Assembly (NCBI GenBank): GCA_949317995.1
Contig: OX439039.1
Coordinates: 78,408,205 to 78,472,204, forward strand
From: Acholoe squamosa
Lineage: Eukaryota; Annelida; Polychaeta; Phyllodocida; Polynoidae
DNA length: 64,000 nt
Direction: 5' to 3'
Made by a program: the position numbers and the translations under genes. Every line of letters begins with the position of its first letter. The first letter of the stretch is position 1. Under the pieces are notes generated by a model. It saw only the letters and a list, made by a program, of their open reading frames with translations, had not been told where the DNA came from and made no database searches. Shown here piece after piece: positions 55,684 through 64,000 of the stretch.

Positions 55684-56651
55684 ATGCAAAAGCTAACGCC
55701 CAGATGTTCCAGCACTGCACGCTCTGTTCAGCTTTACATCGTCCTCAACCCCATAATTTCATGTAGGCATCGAAAATGCCTTTAGCTTTATCAAAATTTG
55801 GAGTAAGTTTGTTCATGAATCATTTAACGAAGGGTTCAATTAATGTTGAGAACATTACAGCTTCATTTACTTTTCCCACCCAGACATATGTCTAAGTAAA
55901 AAGTGGGAGAAACAGTATGTCAGCATGATAGAGTCACGGTAAAAGACTTATTCATTTGCAATGAAAGGTCCACACCATTACCTCCCCAAAACACCATAGT
56001 GTAGTTTTAGGTGTGATGTATTTATATTGGCTAATGGAAACTAGCCCTAAGAGACTGCTAAGTAGACTTCTCATTGTCTAAGGGGTTCACTTTGCCAACC
56101 TTTTGCCTACTGAGTCTGCCAGTTGAGACATACTATAAGAGAAAGAGCAGAGAATGGTTCCTCCTCACGTGAACTGCTCATGCAAAGAGCACCAGCGTAG
56201 TTAGACCTCCAGCAGTGGGAGAAATTACTCGGGGACCCTGGAGCAGTTTGGTGGTCCCCAAGTCACATAGACTGGAGGTATGTCCATTCAAACTACCAAG
56301 GTATGCCGGTGGAGTGTGTAAGGGGTTGGAGGCAGCTGGCAGGGATTTGGCTACCATGTCGAGAATTCAATTTTGGCCATTATAATCAAGCTTATGGAAT
56401 TGATGGGGACAAATCAAACCATGAAACACGCACCTGGGATCGTATGAATCTAACCCGAGTAGAATAGTTCAGTTCTGAAATGTTATCGTGGACAAATAAT
56501 GACAAAATCTCTGGTAACCTGCATCATGAAGGATCTGTTCTCCAAAGAATGAATACAAATTTATAAATGCTAAACTAACAATCCAATGAGAACAAAGACT
56601 CAACCACAGTGCAGCCTTGAGAGGTGTCACACAATCAACATGCCCAACATT
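55682..56651. other. No gene recognised
   Basis: Unique-looking sequence. Confidence 0.4.
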
Positions 56652-56873
56652 CCCAGCAAATTGTCATCATCTTTCGCCATGATTGGTCATCAATGGTGAC
56701 TCCTTTTTGAGTGATAACTCATTCTGTCATCTTTTGCCACTGTGTGTTAGACTCACATGGCATAGCAATGGCTATTCCTGGTGATCTTGTGCTATAACGA
56801 TGTCGTGTTCCATCTAGCAACATGTGTGAGCCACTTCACACAGGTTGACGAGGACTCACAACAATTTGCTGGG
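56652..56873 (-). mobile_element. CCCAGCAAATTG MITE, copy 3
   Basis: 222 bp, opposite orientation to copies 1 and 2. It starts CCCAGCAAATTGTCATCATC and ends AACAATTTGCTGGG. TT flanks both ends. Confidence 0.92.
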
Positions 56874-57881
56874 TTGTTTCGATGTATCATTATCTTAATA
56901 GATAACCTTGTCTGGCTTTATATGGTGGTATTGACTCACATTTATTCCTCGTATAATAGCTGCAAATTTCTGCCTCTTATATAATCTGCCTGAAGTCAGG
57001 TTCCATCTTCTAGGTGAGAACTGTTCAAAACCAATCCCTAGTTACACCTTAATGTAGCTTTCACTTCATCTCAGGGTATGATCTACACGCATGGTATGCC
57101 TACAGGAGAAATTTTGGTAGTTAAATAGATATCACTTAGATATCCCCTTTGTGCAAAATTGATACAAATTGGCAGTCCTAATGGACCTTTGCCTATTTGT
57201 AAAAGGGCATAGATATGACTCCCAGTAAGGCATAGCGGATACATCCCTGCATCAACGCACAGCGGATGTTTACTAGTTTTAACCTGCTCACACATGACCA
57301 GGTTTTATAAGGGATGGCTATGGCTATGGTGGACATAATTGGTGGTAGGAGGTTTGGAGGAACAGAGGGGGAGTAAAATGGTACTTGGTAAGCACGTGAC
57401 CGTGTTTAGATGTAGTGATGTATGCTGATAGATGACCTATAGAGGACTTTGGTATGGGGATTGGTAAACGAGCTTGATACATTGATACATACTACAGTCC
57501 TGCCTTGAATTAATAAAATTTTGTGCTGTGAGTTACTGTAGTATCCCGTTTAAGCATATAGGCACTTATCAATTTCAATACCTGTGTATAGCCCAAGCTC
57601 CACTAGGCGACATGGTGCGGCAGTGTTACAAGCGGCACAGGTTTTCCTTGCATTGGGGTATCCTTTCTGCTGGTGACCTCAAATCTCAAAAGTTTCACAT
57701 GAATGTCATGGCAATTTCGTGTTGACACACCTGTGTCACCTAGAACAATTGATTTTGCTGTTTTGCATGAAACACTGTCACCCCGTGCCGCCTAGTGGAG
57801 TCCTGGCATATCCCGGACCCTTATCCGAGACAGGTGCTGAATACTCTTGTCAGTGCTTAGGATTGATTTCAAAATACCCTG
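56874..57881. other. No gene recognised
   Basis: Unique-looking sequence. The 65- and 108-codon frames at 57528-58045 partly overlap the next MITE and have no motif. Confidence 0.4.
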
Positions 57882-58171
57882 GAGGCTATTGCGAAAAGAA
57901 TCGGAAACGGATTCTCACTGACGTAACTCACCTTCCAGTTCCTGGCTGTTCTGCTGCTCAGAACAAACTTCTCACCTTACACTCAGAATCAATCCTATTA
58001 GTGTGTGTCATACTGGAAAGCATGCCCCAATTCATGGAAACTTAAGAATCAATTCTATAATCTATGAACTTGCTGCAAAACAGGGGAGAAGTCATTGCCT
58101 GGGGTAGTCAGTTCCAATTTGGGAATAGCACCTCCGACAGAATTGAATTCCTGTCCTTTCGCAACACCCTC
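57882..58171. mobile_element. 290-bp MITE, inverted relative of 32965-33257
   Basis: TIRs GAGGCTATTGCGAAAAGAAT and the complement of GAGGGTGTTGCGAAAGGACA are flanked by CTG on both sides (57879-57881 and 58172-58174). CACCTCCGACAGAATTGAAT near the right end matches the complement of the left part of the 32.97-kb element. Confidence 0.85.
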
Positions 58172-58815
58172 CTGTACTCCCAGTGCTTTGAGAACGGCGC
58201 TGATTTGAGACCCCTTGTGTGAGTGTCTGCATCGACAATTGCCAGGGGTATCAAGAGGCTATTTGTATAATTAAAAGTGCCAAAATTATATACTTTCAGT
58301 GGTGGTGGAAAAGAACTGAAATGGCAGTTATCTCACAGCTGTGAGACTTCTACGAAGAAAGTGGTTGAGACTATACGTAATACACAAGTCATGAATGTTA
58401 AAACAGCATGGTAAACATACAAATCTGACTCATGAATGTTCAAACAGCATGACAAATATACAAATCTGAGTCATGAATTTTAAAATAGCATCGCAAACAT
58501 GCAAAACTGATGCTACATGTAACATTGTTCCCTTCTAGTTTTCAGTCAGCCATCTTGTATTCAAGACACGGCTGACTATTAGCATATTCATTGATAGATG
58601 GGACCAGTGTCAATCAGTCCCCTGAGACCTTGGGGTGATCAGTTATTCAAGCATAATGTGGCAGAGACCTCCCAAGGAAAGAGAGGTGTTGGAGCCTCTT
58701 CACGGGACTATGATACTATGTAATGGTGTAGGTTGTTAAACCTTCAAGGGTAGTTCATGCATTATTGTATAAAACGTATTGATTGTCATGATGCTCCCAT
58801 CAAGTGTTATGGCTA
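58172..58815. other. No gene; small repeated phrase
   Basis: TCATGAATGTT(A/C)AAACAGCAT occurs about three times between 58390 and 58495, spaced about 55 bp, a short degenerate tandem repeat. Confidence 0.5.
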
Positions 58816-59019
58816 CCCAGTAAACACACATTTGTATATTGACGTTGCAGAGGTAGATCCACATAGAATGCTGGTGCCAACTACCTATTTTAGCTTGGTA
58901 TATGGACGTTCAAATGTTTATCTACGTTCTGCAGACGGAGTTGTATTAAAAAACGTGTTCGAACGTAAATATACATAGCTTTTTGCCTACTAGTTTATGA
59001 TAAATAAATTATAAAAAAA

Positions 59020-59090
59020 AAGAAAAGCAAGGATCTTGCACTCTTCACGGTAGCATACAAGTGCTTTACTGATTAAGCTAACGAAGCTAC
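59020..59090 (-). repeat. tRNA-like module in E3 (minus strand)
   Basis: On the minus strand GTTAGCTTAATCAGTAAAGC is an A-box-like word. The matching T-arm (GTGCAAGATCCTTGC) is degenerate. Confidence 0.4.
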
Positions 59091-59189
59091 ATATAAAATG
59101 TCTCTGCAGAAAGAGACAACATCAATGGATGTTGGGACAGAAGACTACCAACTTTCTGACATGTATTTGGTACATATAGTCCTACACAG

Positions 59190-59335
59190 TTCTCAGTAGT
59201 ACAATAGTTAGCATCTGGAACTTCAAAATAACAGAACATATGGGTGGATCAACACAGTAAAAGGTATGCCGACGAGGGGGTGCGCGGGCGTACCTTTAAC
59301 GACGATGATCCACTGGGTTCGTATCCCAGTTAGTC
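59190..59335 (+). repeat. tRNA-like module in E3 split by a hairpin (plus strand)
   Basis: AGTAGTACAATAGTTAGCAT (59194 onward) fits a D-arm/A-box. CTGGGTTCGTATCCCAG (59313-59329) is a perfect 5-bp T-stem with a tRNA-like loop. The two halves are 70 bp too far apart because the hairpin at 59244-59313 lies between them. Confidence 0.6.
59244..59313. mobile_element. Hairpin insertion, second copy (~70 bp)
   Basis: GTGGATCAACACAGTAAAAG and the partner arm GTACCTTTAACGACGATGATCCAC match the 25.15-kb hairpin, with a diverged right arm and a GC-rich loop. It lies within the tRNA-like module of E3. Confidence 0.8.
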
Positions 59336-60001
59336 TTGTGAATTTGTTATATATGCAAAATCTTTTTTTTTCAATCTTTTGGTTGGATTTCTACATCAAA
59401 ATACGTTTTTAAGTCACGTTTATTCACGTTTAAATTAGGGATAATTATGTAATACAAACGAACACGTCTATATGATGTAAAAAGCCTTAACCTTTCAACG
59501 TCCATTGAAGTGTACATTATGAACAATTTATGGATATTTATTGAATTAGGTAAATAGGTTAAAATAATTTTCCCCAGAGAGTAATGGCATAAACCGATGG
59601 AACAACATTGCAAAGCAGGACAATATTTTTGCCAAGTGCATGAGAGTACACCAACACTGTGAAAAAAATGTTGTTGAAACAATGCCACAATCCTCATCCC
59701 AAAGTTGCCAGAGATCTGTCTTCATTTTCACAGATTTTCCCTGTACAGAAATGTACCACTCTACTGCCCCCTGGGGCACAACAGTTATTTTTAACAGTCT
59801 AATGTGAAAAAGCAGAATGGATTGGCAAGACCACAATAAATCAGCGAGAACCCATTTCAATGAAGATAGCATAGAGCGAAGAGCTTGTGGGCTTCTGTCA
59901 TTATCCTCACCCACTTTATTAATGCTTTATATCCAGTATGCATGACTAGACCTTAATGGATAAATTAAAGAATGGGTGAATGCACATGAATTGTGATACT
60001 G

Positions 60002-60360
60002 GAGGGTGTTGGTCCTATAGTAAAAGGAAGAGCTGGCTAAAAATGCCCTCATTTCCAGTCCTTTCTTTTCATGTAGCTATAACTTGTCCCTTTTGTTGCT
60101 CACAAGTGGTCATTCAAGTATGGTGCTAAAAAAGAGGCTTTGAGCAGGTACCTAGTTGGGAGAAGTCAGTCAGTATAATATACTATAGAGTGTTTGACAC
60201 GAGTAGGTAGCTGATAGTGCAGCTCTCTCTGTTTTAAACAAGGCAGGTGACTTTTCAGACTAATGTGGTGAGTGCAAGTTGAATGGTGAAGCAGAGCGTG
60301 ACTTCTTTTGAAAAGAGGGTACCCACTGACAGCTCTTTTTACCATAGGAGTAACACGCTC
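60002..60360. mobile_element. 359-bp MITE, GAGGGTGTTGGTCCTATAG ends, copy 2
   Basis: Nearly identical to 49737-50094. It is flanked by CTG (59999-60001) and CAG (60361-60363). The duplicate without it at 62165 reads TGTGATACAGATGAGC, which defines the insertion exactly and leaves one CAG at the empty site. TIRs are as in copy 1. Confidence 0.95.
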
Positions 60361-60942
60361 CAGATGAGCAGACCTGTGGATAAATGGATTATAGAATAGC
60401 TTATTCATAGATGGAAAAAAGACAGGCAGACTGGGCCTAAGAAAGAAAGCCATTGGAAGCAAGGAAGGACGACTGAATTTGATGCAACTAAGGAAGAAAT
60501 CAATTCAGAAAGAGATTAAGAAATAATGGATAAATGAGTGAAGTACATGGGATAAGTGAAAAGACACGAACAGAATGGGGTAGGATTCATGGAAGGTGAA
60601 AATGGCGGATTTCAATTGAAAATGAATGACAGATTTCTAAGAAATTAGCTGCTGGCATTATGAAAAGATTTATTTCAGATTGCAGCTCCTCAACGATGGA
60701 CTTTACACAGCATTGTGGCTGTAATTCCCAGATCCGATTGTGTAAATGTAATGGAATAAGGAAGAAGTAGCACAATTATATCAACATACATAACTTCAGA
60801 CTGATTTACGGCCCATGGATCCACTACATTTGTCATGTGTAGTACATACTACTGACTGCATGGCTTTATAGATTAAATTTATTCCATCAATAATCATTAG
60901 AGCCATATCAGACAATAAAGCTACAAAGTATTGGCATGTATT

Positions 60943-61161
60943 CCCAGCAAATTGTCATCTGTCGCCATGATTGGTCATCAATGGTGACTCCTTTTTGAGT
61001 GATAACTCATTCCGTCATCTTTCGCCACTGTGTGTTAGACTCACGTGGCATAGCAATTGCTATTCCTGGTGATCTTGTGCTATAACGACTTTGTGTTCCA
61101 TCTAGCGACATGTGTGAGCCACTTCACACAGGTTGACGAAGACTCACGACAATTTGCTGGG
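60943..61161 (-). mobile_element. CCCAGCAAATTG MITE, copy 4
   Basis: 219 bp, CCCAGCAAATTGTCATCTGT to GACAATTTGCTGGG, flanked by TT on both sides. It lies inside duplication copy 1 and was there before the duplication, because copy 5 sits at the equivalent place in copy 2. Confidence 0.92.
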
Positions 61162-61694
61162 TTATAAGAGCCGGGACAATCAAAGCAGTCGATACCTGGC
61201 TTTTGTAGGTGCTTATTCAAGAATAGGATTATAGTGCATTTTGAAATTTTGAATGCCCCTGAACCCCTTATTTAAGACTAAGTGTGTACCTGATATAGGC
61301 ATGCATTCATGTATCATTAGAAAATCTTAAAATGTGATTTTGACTATAGGAATAGGAGTTCTGCTGTTGCTATGCAACAATAAGCAACAAGCAGACATTG
61401 CTGGCCCCTTCACGGCTACTGTGGGATGTCATGTGACAGATTGCTTCAGACATCATAACAGAAACAGAAAACATCATAGGAGTTGCCCAGTCACATTCAC
61501 AGCAGGCAACTCCCAAAAACCTTTTAAAATATCTCAATATCTTGTAACCACTACATGATAAAAGATCTCAGTATCAGGTATTGTTAAGAAATCACCGGCT
61601 TATCCGATGTCTCAAGTGCTGTGACGCAGTGATCCGGATGTCTTAACAGAAACCCGGACATAAAAGGAGTTGCCCAGGCAACACTTAAAAGAGG

Positions 61695-63484
61695 TTTATA
61701 GATATTTATTGAGTTAGGTAAATAGGTTAAAATAATTTTCCCCAGAGAGTAATAAGATAAACCGATGAAACAACATTGCAGAGCAGGACAATATTTTTGC
61801 CAAGTGCATGAGAGTAAACCAACACTGTGAAAAAAATGTTTTTGAAACAATGCCAGAATCCTCATCCCAAAGTTGCTAGAGATCTGTCCTCATTTTCACA
61901 GATATTCCTTGTACAAAAATGTGCCACTGTACTGCCCCCTGTGGCACAACAGTTATTTTTAACAGTCTAATGTGAAAAAGCAGAATGGGTTGGCAAGACC
62001 ACAATAAATCAGCGAGAACCCATTTCAGTGAAGATAGCATAGAGCAAAGAGCTTGTGGGCTTCTATCACTATCCTCACCCACTTTATTAATGCTTTATAT
62101 CCAGTATGCATGACTAGACCTTAATGGATAAATTAAAGAATGGGTGAATGCACATGAATTGTGATACAGATGAGCGGACCTGTGGATAAATGGATCATAG
62201 AATAGCTTATTCATAGATGGCAAAAAGACAGGCAGACTGGGGCTTGGAAAGAAAGCCATTGGAAGCAAGGAAGGACGACTGAATTTGATGCAACTAAGGA
62301 AGAAATCAATTCAGAAAGACATTAAGAAATAATGGATAAAGGAGTGAAGCACATGGGATAAGAGAAAAGACACATACAGAATGGGGTAGGATTCATGGAA
62401 GGTGAAAATGGTGGATTTCAATTGAAAATGAATGACAGATTTCTAAGAAATTAGCTGCTGGCATTATGAAAAGATTTATTTCAGATTGCAGCTCCTCAAC
62501 GATGAACTTTACACAGCATTGCGGCTGTAATTCCCAAATCCAATTGTGTAAATGTAATAGGATAAGGAAGAAGTAGCACAATCATATCAACTTACATAAC
62601 TTCAGACTCATTTACGGCCCATGGGTCCACTACATTTGTCATGTGTAGTACATACTACTAACTGCATGGCTTCATACATTGAATTTATTCTATCAATAAT
62701 CATTAGAGCCATATCAGACAATAATGCTACAAAGTATTGGCCTGTATTCCCAGCAAATTGTCACCTGTCGCCATGATTGGTCATCAATGGTGACTCCTTT
62801 TTGAGTGATAACTCATCCCATCATCTTTCGCCACTGTGTGTTAGACTCACGTGGCATAGCAATTGCTATTCCTGGTGATCTTGTGCTATAACGACGTTGT
62901 GTTCAATCTAGCGACATGTGTGAGCCACTTCACACAGGTTGACGAAGACTTACGACAAGTTGCTGGGTTATAAGAGCCGGGACAATCAAAGCAGTCGATA
63001 CCCGGCTTTTGTAGGCTCTTATTCAAGAATAGAATTATAGTGCATTTTGAAATTTTGAATGCCCCTGAACCCCTTATTTAAGACTAAGTGTGTACCTGAT
63101 ATAGGCACGCATTCATGTATCATAAGAAAATCTTAAAATGTGATTTTGACTATAGGTATAGGAGTTCTGCTGTTGCTATGCAACAATAAGCAACAAGCAA
63201 ACATTGCTGGCCCCTTCACGGCTACTGTGGGATGTCATGTGACAGATTGCTTCGGACATCATAACAGTTGCCCAGTCACATTCACAGCAGGCAACTCCCA
63301 AAAACCTTTTAAAATATCTCAATATCTTGTAACCACTACATGATAAAAGATCTCAGTATCAGGTATTGTTAAGAAATCACCTGCTTATCCGATGTCGCAA
63401 GTGCTGTGACGCAGTGATCCGGATGTCATAACAGAAACCCAGACATAAAAGGAGTTGCCCAGGCAACACTTAAAAGAGGTTTAA
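61695..63484. repeat. Tandem segmental duplication, copy 2 (1,790 bp)
   Basis: Second unit of the duplication. It lacks the 359-bp MITE and keeps the empty site CAGATGAGC near 62165. The last shared words are AGGCAACACTTAAAAGAGG and TTTA, after which sequence becomes unique. Confidence 0.93.
62749..62967 (-). mobile_element. CCCAGCAAATTG MITE, copy 5
   Basis: 219 bp, duplicate of copy 4, with several point differences (for example ACAAGTTGCTGGG at the right end). Confidence 0.92.
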
Positions 63485-64000
63485 GAAAATTCTCATTATC
63501 TTCTGACTAAGGATCTCAGTATCAGATTCTGCTATCATGGTGCTGTGGTTGACCATAGCAGCAATGTAATGATGCTATCATCCATTTATCACACAGCAAA
63601 AAGAAACATAGTTGTTATCTGTCTCCCAGTCACTATACGCCACTGACTGGACATGGTGGCCTTAATTTCCTGAAGGTGTAATAAATCCGGCGCCAAATTC
63701 TGTGGCTGCCAGATTATGATCAATGTCCGGAAATATGGATGTGAGCATGGACAAAAACTAGAAGGGGATAGAAAAAAGTAGCATAAAGGTGGGTGATAGA
63801 TATAGGCATTGATAGATTCATAGATTCATAATTTATTATCAATAGCGAGGCAAGAAGGAAGGGAGGTAAGTAAAGGGGATGAAACCGATGAACATTATAG
63901 AATTCAGGAACTACTGGAATAAATACAGAAAGGGGATAAATTAGTTAATACTCTTGTTTTATCATATGGTAAATCATGTTTCAAGCTACTATATGATCGG
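63485..64000. other. No feature recognised
   Basis: Unique-looking sequence to the window edge, with TAGATTCATAGATTCATAAT as a tiny direct repeat. Confidence 0.4.

Larger units (their letters stand above)
58816..59520. mobile_element. Long-TIR element E3 (diverged) with tRNA-like modules
   Basis: The left end CCCAGTAAACACACATTTGT corresponds to the complement of the E1 and E2 right ends. GCTTGGTATATGGACGTTCA follows as in those arms. The right arm is degenerate, with CCTTTCAACGTCCATTGAAG near 59490. Inside are a minus-strand tRNA-like module (59020-59090) and a plus-strand one split by a hairpin. The tandem duplication starts right after it. Confidence 0.6.
59527..61694. repeat. Tandem segmental duplication, copy 1 (2,168 bp)
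   Basis: It matches 61695-63484 closely throughout, apart from a 359-bp MITE present only here (60002-60360) and a ~24-bp segment near 61465 missing from copy 2. The unit starts at TTTATGGATATTTATTGA and ends at AAAAGAGG before TTTATAGATATTTATT. A four-base TTTA is shared at the two breakpoints. A 122-codon minus-strand frame in it (59546-59914) is broken by a stop in copy 2 (TGG to TAG) and overlaps an old repeat word, so it is not called. Confidence 0.93.

Noticed and set aside
59760..59785. CTCF-like CAGGGGGCAGTAG (also 61935 and 37330)
   Set aside because: Spacing within the core is off by one base compared with the CTCF consensus.
59546..59914. 122-codon minus-strand frame in duplication copy 1
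   Set aside because: Broken by a stop in the otherwise near-identical copy 2 and overlapping an old repeat word; probably chance.

Overview
This window looks like non-coding, repeat-dense DNA from an animal nuclear genome. Base composition, the CR1/L2/Jockey-like non-LTR retrotransposon remnants and the very high density of small terminal-inverted-repeat (TIR) elements fit a marine invertebrate such as an echinoderm, hemichordate, cephalochordate or mollusc. I cannot name the species from sequence alone. I recognise no host protein-coding gene, no rRNA and no intact tRNA. The only convincing protein-coding homology is reverse transcriptase (RT): a nearly open remnant at 10.15-11.65 kb and a decayed one at 39.64-40.5 kb.

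Layout. 0-2.3 kb: one end of a TGTTTAG-rich DNA transposon, a foldback MITE and a degenerate tandem array. 2.3-6.3 kb: a long-TIR element (E1) holding tRNA-like modules and a 3.3-kb block of decayed repeats, including an ~82-bp array with a 246-bp trimeric higher-order repeat. 6.7-9.1 kb: short tandem and palindromic repeats and a 119-bp TA-flanked MITE. 9.6-12.4 kb: a TGTTTAG-rich transposon carrying the better RT insertion; a copy at 23.55-24.41 kb keeps the matching empty site. 12.4-23 kb: a Harbinger-like MITE (TTA target duplication), a CTG-flanked TIR element, G-rich MITEs, a second foldback MITE, a 1.3-kb TIR element with an internal tRNA-like module, and a strong hairpin. 25-28 kb: two copies of an interspersed repeat, one carrying an 83-bp hairpin insertion, then the second tRNA-bearing element (E2) and a probable solo LTR. 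28-41 kb: many decayed MITEs, microsatellites and the second RT remnant. 41-58 kb: a 226-bp insertion flanked by a 19-bp direct repeat, CCCAGCAAATTG MITEs, a TTAA-flanked MITE, a 1.2-kb TGGGCC-rich TIR element and a CpG-rich patch. 58.8-63.5 kb: a third tRNA-bearing element (E3) next to a ~2-kb tandem duplication, one copy of which took up a MITE after duplicating.

The window is best read as a nested record of transposition. Several events can be ordered because a related copy without the insertion lies in the same window. The least ordinary signals are (i) long-TIR elements that contain tRNA-like modules, two of them interrupted by further insertions, (ii) several MITE families sharing a CWGGAGG terminus, and (iii) small near-perfect hairpins that behave as discrete insertions. 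Coordinates come from reading by eye; edges are good to a few bases where a terminal repeat or empty site fixes them and to tens of bases elsewhere.
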